DNA of 64,000 nt from Pseudoalteromonas sp. OOF1S-7 (GTDB lineage Bacteria; Pseudomonadota; Gammaproteobacteria; Enterobacterales; Alteromonadaceae), in assembly GCF_022347765.1 (NCBI RefSeq), contig NZ_JAKRFZ010000013.1, forward strand, positions 62,001 through 126,000, read 5' to 3'. Shown here piece by piece: positions 40,732 through 49,760 of the stretch. A program made the translations under genes and the position numbers. The notes under the pieces are model-generated. The model ran no database searches, had not been told where the DNA came from, and saw only the letters and a list, made by a program, of their open reading frames with translations. The stretch's first letter is position 1; every line of letters starts with the position of its first letter.

Positions 40732-41420
40732 TAGCCCACCTTAGCGAGCTCTGAACGCATCGCATCAATGACCGTCCGATAGTCTGGTTGATTGAAAATT
40801 GCAGAGCCAGCAACAAACATATCGGCGCCCGCCGCTGCTACCTCAGCAATATTGTCGACTTTGATGCCGCCGTCGACTTCGAGGCGGATCTTACGACCAC
40901 TGGCGTCAATGCGCTCCCGAACCTGGCGTAACTTGTCGAGCGTTTGTGGAATAAAGCTTTGTCCGCCAAAACCCGGATTCACGGACATCAGCAGGATCTG
41001 ATCCACTTTGTCCATCACATAGTCTAGGTGATGCAATGGTGTAGCGGGATTAAGCACCAATCCGGCCTCACACCCGAGCTCCTTAATAAGACCCAGGCTG
41101 CGATCTACATGTTCGCTCGCTTCGGGGTGAAAAGTAATGATATCAGCACCCGCTTTTGCAAACGCCGGGATCAGGTTATCTACCGGCTTAATCATCAGGT
41201 GTACATCAATGGGGGCAGTGATGCCATAACTTCGCAGCGCCTCGCAGATCATCGGACCAAAAGTCAGATTTGGGACATAATGATTGTCCATCACATCAAA
41301 GTGCACAACATCCGCACCGGCAGCCAATACACTGGCTACGTCTTCACCCAACCTTGCAAAATCGGCAGACAAAATGGACGGTGCAATTAAGAACTCGGAA
41401 TTATTATTGTTCTGCGACAT
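40731..41420 (-). CDS. rpe: Ribulose-phosphate 3-epimerase
   Basis: A 229-residue TIM barrel. IAPSILSADFARLGEDV, VHFDVMDNHYVPNLTFGP, ILLMSVNPGFGGQSFIP and RLEVDGGIKVDNI hold the metal ligands and phosphate loop. It interconverts ribulose 5-phosphate and xylulose 5-phosphate in the pentose phosphate pathway. First gene of rpe-gph-trpS. Confidence 0.98.
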   Translation of the reverse strand: MSQNNNNSEFLIAPSILSADFARLGEDVASVLAAGADVVHFDVMDNHYVPNLTFGPMICEALRSYGITAPIDVHLMIKPVDNLIPAFAKAGADIITFHPEASEHVDRSLGLIKELGCEAGLVLNPATPLHHLDYVMDKVDQILLMSVNPGFGGQSFIPQTLDKLRQVRERIDASGRKIRLEVDGGIKVDNIAEVAAAGADMFVAGSAIFNQPDYRTVIDAMRSELAKVG

Positions 41421-41596
41421 ATTACCCCCTGAAACAAAATGTCAGCGGCTACTGTAACTCATCTGGACGCTAAAAACACCTGATTGTTGGACGCACTTAT
41501 TTTGCGAGCAACGACCACTTTTGCAGGACAAAGAGATTGTTTAATAAACGTCCATGGTGTACTATTTATAGATAACTATTCACTGGGGATATGGTT

Positions 41597-41896
41597 ATGT
41601 TAGGTCGGCTTAAAACACGGACGCTTTTGCTAACGGCTGCAGTGGTCTTATCTGCTGGCGTGGTGTCGTTCAATGGCGACGATGCCTTAATTGCAAAACA
41701 CGACATGTGTCAATGCACTACCACTATGGCGAATCAACACTCGCAAGCAAATGTATGCAAACTGGAATCACACACCAGTTGGTATGCCTGGTTAACTGGT
41801 GGCAGCAGCAACGCACAATTTCACTACCTTGATTTACTCGAATTATTGCTGGGATCAGGTGATGAGCAAACGTCGAGTCAATTTTCACAATTCTAA
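41597..41896 (+). CDS. Small secreted protein of unknown function
   Basis: The ATG at 41597 (99 residues) is eight bases after GGGG; a second ATG at 41591 is too close to it. A signal-like hydrophobic stretch (RTLLLTAAVVLSAGVVSF) is followed by a short polar protein with three Cys (DMCQCTT and NVCKLES) and a hydrophobic LLELLLG near the end. I recognise no family. It is followed by a palindromic element and a DUF2970-like gene. Coding status rests on the RBS and length only. Confidence 0.5.
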   Translation: MLGRLKTRTLLLTAAVVLSAGVVSFNGDDALIAKHDMCQCTTTMANQHSQANVCKLESHTSWYAWLTGGSSNAQFHYLDLLELLLGSGDEQTSSQFSQF

Positions 41897-41962
41897 TCAA
41901 TACCAACACGCCTAATTTTGTCATTTTTGAATGACGAGTCATTACGACAAGTTGGTATTGAT
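41896..41962. repeat. Compound inverted repeat
   Basis: Outer arms ATCAATACCAAC (41896-41907) and GTTGGTATTGAT (41951-41962) are a perfect 12-bp inverted repeat. Inside it, TCATTTTTGAATGA and AATGACGAGTCATT are smaller palindromes. It overlaps the stop codon of the preceding gene by one base and may be a small repeat element or a terminator-like structure. Confidence 0.6.
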
Positions 41963-42011
41963 ACACTATACTGATCGGTATCTTAGTTCACACAGAAGCC
42001 AGGATGCCGTG

Positions 42012-42194
42012 ATGGAAAGATTTTTTATACTTATTCAGAGTGTACTTGCTGCGATGTTTGGTGTGCAAAGTCAGGCCAAATATCGTGTCGATTTCAACCA
42101 GAAACACTTTTGGCCTTTCGCCCTGCTAGCCGTATGCTTTGTCATTGCACTGGTTATCGCCTTAGCCTGGTTTGTCAATGATGTCGTACTATAA
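42012..42194 (+). CDS. DUF2970-like small membrane protein
   Basis: The ATG at 42012 has AGGA eight bases before and gives 60 residues: MERFFILIQSVLAAMFGVQSQ, a polar middle, and one transmembrane helix (HFWPFALLAVCFVIALVIAL). This matches the short DUF2970 pattern of Gammaproteobacteria, by memory. The upstream extension of the frame runs into the repeat element. Function is unknown. Confidence 0.7.
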   Translation: MERFFILIQSVLAAMFGVQSQAKYRVDFNQKHFWPFALLAVCFVIALVIALAWFVNDVVL

Positions 42195-42253
42195 CCAACT
42201 CGCATTAATACATAGCCAAATAACCAAATAGAGGGATTTAATTTACCGACAGC

Positions 42254-42378
42254 TCTATACCAATTTGACTTAATACCTGTTCAATTTGAAGGAGCAAATA
42301 TGACGCTAACTGTGTTAAAAATTTCTCATTTAGAACAACTAAATAGCAATTTTTCCTCGCCTAGCTGAATTTGGATAC
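42254..42378 (+). repeat. MITE-like repeat element with a 22-codon ORF
   Basis: Between DUF2970 and dam lies a stretch bounded by CTATACCAATTTGAC and GCTGAATTTGGATAC, which are imperfect inverted ends. Inside is AAGGAG followed at 42300 by ATG and 22 sense codons, then TGA at 42366 (listed separately). AT-rich composition and paired ends suggest a non-autonomous mobile element, but no second copy lies in this window. Confidence 0.4.
42300..42368 (+). CDS. Putative 22-codon ORF with strong RBS
   Basis: AAGGAG (42289-42294) stands five bases before ATG. The peptide begins MTLTVLKISHLEQLN and ends in SSPS. It lies in the repeat-like stretch and could be a leader peptide or a remnant of a transposase gene. 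Nothing else supports translation. Confidence 0.3.
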   Translation: MTLTVLKISHLEQLNSNFSSPS

Positions 42379-42451
42379 CTCTGCGGTGGCAGGACGCATG
42401 AGCTGTGTTCTCGCTTCAGGATTGGCTACTTAATTAGACCGGTTTGCCAGC

Positions 42452-43282
42452 TCATTCGTGATACAGGGCCATCAGTTCGTCGACGCGATTACGCCCCGAG
42501 CCCTTAGGGCTGATGGTTCTTTTTACCTGGATCACATCCAGTTTAGCCTGACTATAAATTTTGCGTGTCAGTACCGTGTCATGATTGGAGATCAGTACCG
42601 GAGTTTGCTGCTCAAAGGCGGCCTTCTCTGCCAGGTTTGCAAGTTGTGCCTGGTCATCCAGGTTAAAGCCCCCTTTAGCATAAGCGGTAAACGACGCCGT
42701 TTTGCTCAATGGTACATAAGGAGGATCACAATACACCACGGCTTGATCCGGAACACGTTTAAAGACTTGTTCATAGCTTAGACAGGTAAAAGTGGCTTGT
42801 TGTGCTTTTTCTGAAAAAAAGTACAACTCATTTTCCGGAAAATATGGGCGTTTGTATTTGCCAAAGGGCACATTGAAAATCCCTTTGAGGTTGTAACGGC
42901 ACAATCCATTGTAACCATGACGGTTCATGTATAAAAACAGAATGGCTCGCTCATATACGTCGACACTTTCATTAAATTGCTGACGATACGCATAATAAGC
43001 ATCCGGGTGATTGTTCAGCTCCACAAACAACTTTCTGGCATCACTGATAAACTCATCGGGCGTGCGTTGCAGTTCCTTATAAAGATTAATCAGATCCGCA
43101 TTGATATCATTGAGTATATAGTGCTTAAAGTGACTGTTGAGAAAGACCGATCCAGCCCCAACGAAGGGCTCCACCAGAGTTTCGGCCTCTTCATTTGCGG
43201 CTTGCAAGCGCTTGGTGATTTCTTCCACCAGGGCGTATTTTCCACCTGCCCATTTTAGAAAAGCTCTGGTCTTTTTTTGCAT
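42452..43282 (-). CDS. dam: DNA adenine methylase Dam
   Basis: A 276-residue GATC methylase. FLKWAGGKYALV is motif X, EPFVGAGSVFLN (about 38-49) motif I binding AdoMet, and DPPYVPLS (186-189 DPPY) the catalytic motif IV. It methylates adenine in GATC for mismatch repair and replication timing. It lies after damX with 37 bases between, the gammaproteobacterial arrangement. Confidence 0.97.
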   Translation of the reverse strand: MQKKTRAFLKWAGGKYALVEEITKRLQAANEEAETLVEPFVGAGSVFLNSHFKHYILNDINADLINLYKELQRTPDEFISDARKLFVELNNHPDAYYAYRQQFNESVDVYERAILFLYMNRHGYNGLCRYNLKGIFNVPFGKYKRPYFPENELYFFSEKAQQATFTCLSYEQVFKRVPDQAVVYCDPPYVPLSKTASFTAYAKGGFNLDDQAQLANLAEKAAFEQQTPVLISNHDTVLTRKIYSQAKLDVIQVKRTISPKGSGRNRVDELMALYHE

Positions 43283-43319
43283 GATCTGACTAGTTACCCC
43301 AAAGTAGCGCGATTCTACA

Positions 43320-44786
43320 CTATTTTTGTGTTTGTGACTGTTGGATTTGTTGCTTAATTTGCACGATACGTTTAAAAAACGGCTGTCCGGCTAACACGGT
43401 TTCCGGCAATTCGGCTCGCGCCTGTTTTGCCTCATCTAAGGTCGCAAAGGGAGCCAAAGTGACAAACCACCAATCTTTACCCCCACGAACAACCTGTGCG
43501 ATGCGGATCTTTGATAGCTTGTGTTGCTCGACATATCTCAGTGCCACGGCCTGGTCGGTGACGGCCAGCAGCTGAATTGCCCAGGCATTGCTATCCTGCG
43601 CCATAAACCAGGCATTACCGGACAGATCCGCCGCAGGGGCGTGCTGCGTCGACTGCTCAGAGACGTCCGCTGGCAGCGGTTTCTCAACCGTTTGTTGCGT
43701 GTCTGTCACCTCTTTAGCCTCTGTCGTTGCCTGCTCGGTAAGGGCTTGTGCAACGACTGCCGATGCATCAGGTACAGTGTGTGTGCCTTCTCCTGAAGCG
43801 ACCTCATGCCCGCTGCTGTTTGTCGACTCACCTGACTGGCTACCTTCCTGTGCGATGTGCCTCACCATTAATGCGCCCAGTATCGATTGCACATCATGCT
43901 GCAACTCGGCCTGATCGCCATGACTGGTTTGCTCTGTCAAAGCTGCAACCGCAGGCTGCCTGCTGTTCTCCGATAGTGCTTGTTGTGTCGTCAGCACGGT
44001 CGGCTCGGGTAACACCTCGCCTTGCATCGCTTCGACATCTTGTTGCATGCGCAATAGATCGGTGAGATCTTTTTGATACACCACAGCCACCAGGAATAAA
44101 GCGGCGATTATGACAAAAGCACTTATAAATCCTTTCAATTGTTTACTGCTTATAGCCGGTTTAGAGGTCAATGCCAGCTGGTGTTGATTCTGCTGCCATT
44201 CCAGCAAAATACTGGGATTTCCACCGGCTTCAGTGAGGAAAGTGCTAAATATAGGATCTTCTTGAGGGGGGAGTTCCTGGAAAAACATCGCCATCAGACG
44301 ACGACTTTCCATTAAGGATAAGGGTTCCAGGTGAATATCCAATGCTTCAGGCAGTATCTTCGGCGCCTGGCCTGTGGTCAGAATATATAAAGTATCCGGG
44401 GCCTTTTTGGCCAGCAACTGGAGTTCCTGGATTAGTTCATCACTGAGATGGCGTGCGCCATCAATCACCCACAGGCATGGACCGCAGGGTTGTTCATTGT
44501 AGAGGACAAAAAAATTCTCACTCAAAGACAGCTTATGATCAACCAGAGGTGCGCGGAAACTGTTTTCCAACAACTGCTGTACTAACTCTGTGTCTTTGGT
44601 GTGGGCGCCCAGCTTAACAAATGCCTTGTTAAAGTTGGGGTACTTGTCGGTGATGAAAGACTCTGCCAGATAGCTTTTACCGAGCCCGGAATTACCTACC
44701 AGGCAGATTAGGTTTTGGCCATACTCAAATTGCATTGCAATCCGGTCGACCAAAGCGGCGCGACTCGGTAGTATTTGCGACTGCAT
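43320..44786 (-). CDS. damX: DamX-like SPOR-domain cell division protein
   Basis: A 488-residue protein. The N-terminal half is an AAA-type ATPase-like domain (CLVGNSGLGKSYLAESFI Walker A, CLWVIDGARHL Walker B), then one transmembrane helix (FISAFVIIAALFLVAVVYQ, about 225), a Ser/Gln/Glu-rich linker, and a C-terminal SPOR domain (WAIQLLAVTDQAVALRYVEQHKL, WWFVTLAPFATLDEAKQA). SPOR domains bind denuded glycan strands at the septum. It overlaps aroB by one base and precedes dam. Confidence 0.92.
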   Translation of the reverse strand: MQSQILPSRAALVDRIAMQFEYGQNLICLVGNSGLGKSYLAESFITDKYPNFNKAFVKLGAHTKDTELVQQLLENSFRAPLVDHKLSLSENFFVLYNEQPCGPCLWVIDGARHLSDELIQELQLLAKKAPDTLYILTTGQAPKILPEALDIHLEPLSLMESRRLMAMFFQELPPQEDPIFSTFLTEAGGNPSILLEWQQNQHQLALTSKPAISSKQLKGFISAFVIIAALFLVAVVYQKDLTDLLRMQQDVEAMQGEVLPEPTVLTTQQALSENSRQPAVAALTEQTSHGDQAELQHDVQSILGALMVRHIAQEGSQSGESTNSSGHEVASGEGTHTVPDASAVVAQALTEQATTEAKEVTDTQQTVEKPLPADVSEQSTQHAPAADLSGNAWFMAQDSNAWAIQLLAVTDQAVALRYVEQHKLSKIRIAQVVRGGKDWWFVTLAPFATLDEAKQARAELPETVLAGQPFFKRIVQIKQQIQQSQTQK

Positions 44787-45856
44787 CAGTGCCCTATTAG
44801 CAGGCCCAAGGTGTCATCAGATACGTCGTCCACCAGCTGACACTTACCCAGACTGGTTGGCACGATAAAGCGGATCTTACCTTGCTTGTTTTTCTTATCT
44901 TTGCGCATATGAAGAATGAACTGCTCGGTTGTCATTGATGCAGGCGCAGCAACGGGCAGCTGATACATCTCCAGCAAGGCTGCTATGCGCGCGACTTCAG
45001 CTTCTGTCAGCGCACCTCTGTGCTGCGCCAAACGCGCGGCTAACATCATACCTGCCGCAACCGCTTCGCCGTGTAACCACACGCCATAGCCCATCTGTGC
45101 TTCAATGGCATGGCCAAATGTATGACCTAAATTTAGTAATGCACGCAGGCCAGCTTCTTTCTCATCTTGCGCCACAATCTCAGCTTTTATTGCACAGCAA
45201 CGATAGATCACCTGCATCAATAACTCTGTTTCCAGACTTTTCAATGCCGACCCATGCTGTTCGAGCAAATCCAAAAAGGCCAGATCATAGATCAGACCGT
45301 ATTTGATCACCTCTGCCATACCCGCCGCAAATTCTCTCGGCGGCAAGCTTTTCAGTGTATTGGTATCAATAAACACCGCTTTAGGCTGATAGAAAGCCCC
45401 TATCATGTTCTTGCCAAGAGGGTGATTGACTGCCGTTTTTCCACCTACCGATGAATCGACCTGAGACAGCAAGGTCGTGGGAATTTGAATAAATGGCACG
45501 CCACGCTGATAACAGGCCGCAACAAACCCGGTCAGATCGCCAACCACACCGCCACCTAAGGCAATCAGACAGGTATCCCGACCACAGTTATGCTCAAGCA
45601 AAAAGGCGTTAACACGCTCAAACCACTTGAGTGATTTGTACTGCTCTCCATCCGGGAGGCAAAAGTGAAGCGCTTCTTTGTCAGCTAGCTGCGATAACAA
45701 CGTATCCAGGTACAGAGGTGCAACAGTTTCATTGCTGATGATGACGGGGCGTGCATTGCCAATATGCTGCAATAGCCGCCCCTGATCGGTGAGAAGATCT
45801 TGTCCAATATAGATAGGATAGCTACGCTCGTTTAAATCGACTGTTAATTCAAGCAT
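44786..45856 (-). CDS. aroB: 3-Dehydroquinate synthase
   Basis: A 356-residue enzyme. Family marks are LPDGEQYKSLKWFERV, ALGGGVVGDLTGFVAACYQRGVPF, QIPTTLLSQVDSSVGGKTAVNH and the metal ligands in AAGMAEVIKYG, LLNLGHTFGHAIE and WLHGEAVAAGM. It makes 3-dehydroquinate from DAHP, step two of the shikimate pathway. It follows aroK by 30 bases. Confidence 0.98.
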   Translation of the reverse strand: MLELTVDLNERSYPIYIGQDLLTDQGRLLQHIGNARPVIISNETVAPLYLDTLLSQLADKEALHFCLPDGEQYKSLKWFERVNAFLLEHNCGRDTCLIALGGGVVGDLTGFVAACYQRGVPFIQIPTTLLSQVDSSVGGKTAVNHPLGKNMIGAFYQPKAVFIDTNTLKSLPPREFAAGMAEVIKYGLIYDLAFLDLLEQHGSALKSLETELLMQVIYRCCAIKAEIVAQDEKEAGLRALLNLGHTFGHAIEAQMGYGVWLHGEAVAAGMMLAARLAQHRGALTEAEVARIAALLEMYQLPVAAPASMTTEQFILHMRKDKKNKQGKIRFIVPTSLGKCQLVDDVSDDTLGLLIGH

Positions 45857-45886
45857 GTGCTGTCTCCTCCTATCTAGCCTACATGT

Positions 45887-46405
45887 TTAGAAATCTAGCT
45901 TCTCAATAATTTGATTTGCGACCACTTTGGCGCTTTGCTCATCTGTGCGTACCACGTGATCAGCCACTTCTTTATATAGTGGTTCACGTTCGCTTGCCAG
46001 ACGCTCTAATACGTCGCGTGAATCTTCTTCTGTTTGAAGCAACGGACGACGCTTATCGCGTTGTGTACGCGCTACTTGCTTCTCAATCGGGGTTTCTAGA
46101 TAAACCACAATACCACGAGCAGATAGTTTGTTACGTACCTCTTTACTGATGACCGAGCCGCCGCCAGTAGCCAATACGATGCCTTGCTTTTCGGTAAGAT
46201 CAGAAATCACGGTCTCTTCGCGACGACGAAACCCTTCTTCCCCTTCAATATCGAACACCCAGGAGATATCGGCACCCGTACGGCGCTCGATTTCTTGATC
46301 TGAATCGAAGAACTCCAGATGTAATTGGTCCGCAATGTGACGACCAATCGTGCTCTTACCAGCCCCCATTGGGCCTACCAGAAATATATTACGTTTCTCA
46401 GCCAT
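45887..46405 (-). CDS. aroK: Shikimate kinase I
   Basis: A 172-residue kinase. FLVGPMGAGKSTIGRHIADQL is the Walker A region, FFDSDQEIERRTGADISWVFDIEGEEGFRRRE binds shikimate, and VLATGGGSVI is the second substrate loop. It phosphorylates shikimate. It starts the aroK-aroB-damX-dam run, 150 bases downstream of pilQ. Confidence 0.98.
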   Translation of the reverse strand: MAEKRNIFLVGPMGAGKSTIGRHIADQLHLEFFDSDQEIERRTGADISWVFDIEGEEGFRRREETVISDLTEKQGIVLATGGGSVISKEVRNKLSARGIVVYLETPIEKQVARTQRDKRRPLLQTEEDSRDVLERLASEREPLYKEVADHVVRTDEQSAKVVANQIIEKLDF

Positions 46406-46556
46406 ATCTTTTTAGTACAAACGAACTCTAAAATTTGAAATAAAACCCCGCCTAACGACCTGGCCCCAAAATTAAGGAGGGGATTATCTCAGCATTCACT
46501 GCGTGATTTCAAGTCAAAAGGTAACTTTCACGCCCATTATTATTATTTTAGTCTGA

Positions 46557-48602
46557 CTAGAGTGAGTCATGCATGATCTTGGGCGTCACAAAAATCAATA
46601 ACTCTCTCTTTTCATTGATTTCTCGTGTGTTCCTAAATATGACACCTAAATAGGGAACATCACCCAGGACAGGCACCTTGCTCACCGCATTGGTCATTTC
46701 CTGCTGATAAATCCCTCCCAGCACAACAGTTTGACCATTCTCTACCAACACCTGAGTCTGGATCCTTTGCGTATTGATTGCGACTGCCGGGCCATTGGCG
46801 GTCTGTACGGTATCACCCCGCGTATCCTGAGTTATGACCAAATCTAAAATAATTTTATTATCCGGGGTAATTTGCGGTGTCACTTCCAAACTCAGTACCG
46901 CTTTTTTAAACTGCACGGTTGAGGCACCACTTGAGGCAGATTCCACATACGGGATCTCGGTACCTTGCTCAATCCGCGCTGTCTTCTGATTGGCCGTGGT
47001 AATACTGGGCGTTGCAATGATCTCGCCTTTATTTTCCTGCTCCAGCGCCGACAGCTCCAAATCAATCAGGGTTCCGTCTGACAGTTTGGCAATGTGCATG
47101 CCCAAGCTGCCAGCTGGGTTTTGCACCGGCAGATTCACGTTCAAGCGCTCGGCCAAATCGGGAATGGTCCCCCCGGATAGTTTATTGGTGGCCTCAAGCG
47201 TTCCTGAAATAGCATCTGTGCCTTGTTGATCGCTGAATCCCCAGCGGATCCCCAAATCTTCCTGTACGTTGTCTGATACAGTCACCATGCGTGACTCAAT
47301 ACGCACCTGCTTGACCGGTACATCCAGCGTTTCTACCATGCGTCTGACATTCTCGATACTGCGTGAAGTGTCCTTAATTAATAAGGTGTTGGTACGCTTA
47401 TCAACAGAAACGCTGCCACGCAAACTGATGATCGAGTTTTCGTCCGTTTTAAGCAGATCTGCAAACTCTTCCGCTTTGGCGTAATTGAGCTGAATATACT
47501 CACTGTAAAGTGGCTCCAGCTCCTCAACCTGACGCTTTGCCTGGAGCTCTTTGGCTTCTCTGGCGGCCAACTCTTCAGATGGTGCCACCATTAAAATCGC
47601 CCCTTCCATGCGTTTATCCAGCCCTTTTACCCGTAATACCACATCCAGCGCCTGGTCCCAGGGTACACCGTCCAAACGCAGCGTGATGTTCCCTGTTACC
47701 GAGTCACTTGTGACCAGGTTAAAATTATTGGTATCGGCGATGATCTGTAACACCGAACGAATTGGGATATCCTGGAAGTTTAACGTGATTGGCTGACCCT
47801 GGTAGTTTTTCTTCTCTGCGTAGGAGAACTCCTGCTCGTCTTTTTCTACCGTCAGGGTAAAAATATTGTCCAATTGCTGATAATTGAATTTAAACGCCCC
47901 ATTGGGCTTGATCACTAAGCGGCTCTTACCTTCTTCCCGAAAGGTTTCTATTGTGCTGACTACCGTGCCAAAATCAACCACATCCAGTTCGTACAGTAAC
48001 TCATCAGGGATGGCGATATGATGAAAGTCGGCGTAGATCTGTCCACCGCGTTCCTGCACATCAATTGCTGCCTGGCTGGAGTCCAGAAAAGCCAGGATCT
48101 GCGCAGCGCCCTTCTCTGTGCGGCGAAAATCGACATTCTGGATCCGATTCATGGCACTGTGCAGGGCGTCTGGCAGTACGTCATCGCTGGCAATCGGGAT
48201 CGGCTGGTCAGATACTTTGACATAAACCAGGTTGTTCTTGACCTCAGTTCGGTAGAGCTTAAGCGCTTTCATTTCGACGCTGAGGACAAATCCCCCGCTT
48301 TCCATTCTGCTTTTGATCTGCTCGATACCCGCTTTATTAACCTTCAGCAGTTCCAGGCTTTCTTCATACTCTGCATCCGGGAAAAACAGCTCGATCCGGG
48401 CAGGTTCATTGAGCACCTGTACTTTCGGTTCAACCGCCAGCTTTTCATCAAACACGAGCTGTAACTCAGTTTCTCCATTAGGCACCGGGTTATAGCGGAC
48501 ATCGTACAGCATAGGCATTGCCTGGGCGAACAGTGCAGCCCCCATTAAAATGCCGCCCATCAGAGTTTTCACAACGTGTTTGATCCCGTCGCGCGCAATC
48601 AT
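46557..48602 (-). CDS. pilQ: Type IV pilus secretin PilQ
   Basis: The ATG at 48602 has AAAGGTG eight bases before and gives 681 residues with a signal peptide. AMIN domains occupy the N-terminal part (about 35-250), then the STN domain (ITLNFQDIPIRSVLQIIADTNNFNLV), a secretin N0/N1 region, and the C-terminal secretin pore (VLSLEVTPQITPDNKIILDLVITQDTRGD, TQVLVENGQTVVLGGIYQ, PVLGDVPYLGVIFRN). It is the outer-membrane gate for the pilus. A longer frame exists but overlaps pilP. It is the last gene of pilMNOPQ. Confidence 0.97.
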   Translation of the reverse strand: MIARDGIKHVVKTLMGGILMGAALFAQAMPMLYDVRYNPVPNGETELQLVFDEKLAVEPKVQVLNEPARIELFFPDAEYEESLELLKVNKAGIEQIKSRMESGGFVLSVEMKALKLYRTEVKNNLVYVKVSDQPIPIASDDVLPDALHSAMNRIQNVDFRRTEKGAAQILAFLDSSQAAIDVQERGGQIYADFHHIAIPDELLYELDVVDFGTVVSTIETFREEGKSRLVIKPNGAFKFNYQQLDNIFTLTVEKDEQEFSYAEKKNYQGQPITLNFQDIPIRSVLQIIADTNNFNLVTSDSVTGNITLRLDGVPWDQALDVVLRVKGLDKRMEGAILMVAPSEELAAREAKELQAKRQVEELEPLYSEYIQLNYAKAEEFADLLKTDENSIISLRGSVSVDKRTNTLLIKDTSRSIENVRRMVETLDVPVKQVRIESRMVTVSDNVQEDLGIRWGFSDQQGTDAISGTLEATNKLSGGTIPDLAERLNVNLPVQNPAGSLGMHIAKLSDGTLIDLELSALEQENKGEIIATPSITTANQKTARIEQGTEIPYVESASSGASTVQFKKAVLSLEVTPQITPDNKIILDLVITQDTRGDTVQTANGPAVAINTQRIQTQVLVENGQTVVLGGIYQQEMTNAVSKVPVLGDVPYLGVIFRNTREINEKRELLIFVTPKIMHDSL

Positions 48603-48615
48603 ATTTTCACCTTTT

Positions 48616-49155
48616 TTATTCTTCACTGGCACCGACGTCCTCGGCTTCTACCATTTCGACTTTGCTGAGACGCTCTTTCCAGCACCCAGTCCCATCCGGG
48701 ATCAGCTCCATCAGCTCCAGATGATCGGCCTGTACACTGATAACTTTACCGTGATACAAACCCATATATTCATTTTTCTTAATTCTGAACAAGCCTTGCT
48801 CACCAGCACGGATGAGAGCCCATACTATCTCCCCGCGCGTAATAGTGCCCTTCATGACCAAGTTATCCAGAGCATATTTTTCCAACGGATCTCGGGGACG
48901 ATTAGGGTCCGGGTGCAAACAGTTTTTCACTTGCACCAGGCGACTTTCAATGACTTCCGGCTGCGGTGCCACAAAAGGGCTACGCAGTTTACCAGCACTG
49001 TAGGAGAAATGCTCAAACCGGGCCATTTCAGGCATTGGGTCAATGCTCGGGGTGGCATTGGCCTGAACCCGATCAATAAATTCTTTTTGTTCAGCGGTGT
49101 TATCGTTGCACCCCGTTAACACGGTCACCGTAAGCAATACGAGCAGGTATCTCAT
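48616..49155 (-). CDS. pilP: Type IV pilus lipoprotein PilP
   Basis: A 179-residue lipoprotein with lipobox VLTGC (acylated Cys at 16). The mature part has the PilP fold: KLRSPFVAPQPEV, PLEKYALDNLVMKGTI, WALIRAGEQGLFRIKKNEYMG and DHLELMELIPDGTGCW. It connects PilNO in the inner membrane with PilQ. The start overlaps the pilO end by one base. Confidence 0.96.
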   Translation of the reverse strand: MRYLLVLLTVTVLTGCNDNTAEQKEFIDRVQANATPSIDPMPEMARFEHFSYSAGKLRSPFVAPQPEVIESRLVQVKNCLHPDPNRPRDPLEKYALDNLVMKGTITRGEIVWALIRAGEQGLFRIKKNEYMGLYHGKVISVQADHLELMELIPDGTGCWKERLSKVEMVEAEDVGASEE

Positions 49156-49757
49156 TATTCCGCCTCCTGCTCATAGCGATACGTCTTTGCCACTACGCTG
49201 AACACCAGTTGGTTATTGCCTGCACCTTCAATACGGAAGTCATGCAAACTCACAATACGCGGCAGTTGCGCAACTTTACTGACAAACTCACCAAATTCAT
49301 GATAGGTCCCAACCACTTCGAGGTTGATCGGCAGCTCAGTATAAAACTCTTTCTTAACTTCAGGTAACCAGCCAATTTTTAAAAACGTCAGGCCACTGGA
49401 GGTGCCCACATACGTTAAATCATCAAGTAAGCCCGGTGTTTCATTGGAGGTTGGCAGCTTTCTTAGCAATTGAGAAAACTGCGCTTCCATGTCCTGCATT
49501 TGCTGGCGGTATAACTCCAGGTTATTCGCACGGCCATACTTAATACGATAACTGGTACGCAGGTCTTCTTCTTCTTTTACTGCTCGCTCAAAGCTGGCCA
49601 CTGACGCTGAAACCAACATGCTGTAGCCTATCACCAGCATGATCACGACCACCACTGCGCAGCATATGACTTTTACCGGCAAAGGCCATTCGCCAATGTT
49701 GTCCAGCTCAATTTCGTTCCAGTCGATCTCCTGTAGCGACTTCAGATCAAATTTCAT
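49155..49757 (-). CDS. pilO: Type IV pilus inner-membrane protein PilO
   Basis: A 200-residue protein with one N-terminal membrane helix (VICCAVVVVIMLVIGYSML), a coiled coil (KEEEDLRTSYRIKYGRANNLELYRQQMQDME) and a ferredoxin-like domain (ELPINLEVVGTYHEFGEFVSKVAQLPRIVSLHD). It pairs with PilN to align the secretin with the motor. It lies three bases after pilN. Confidence 0.96.
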   Translation of the reverse strand: MKFDLKSLQEIDWNEIELDNIGEWPLPVKVICCAVVVVIMLVIGYSMLVSASVASFERAVKEEEDLRTSYRIKYGRANNLELYRQQMQDMEAQFSQLLRKLPTSNETPGLLDDLTYVGTSSGLTFLKIGWLPEVKKEFYTELPINLEVVGTYHEFGEFVSKVAQLPRIVSLHDFRIEGAGNNQLVFSVVAKTYRYEQEAE

Positions 49758-49760
49758 GGC

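Noticed and set aside
43521..44065. Overlapping plus-strand frames opposite damX
   Set aside because: They are antisense to the low-complexity linker of DamX, and their Arg/Cys/Ser-rich composition is typical of shadow frames.
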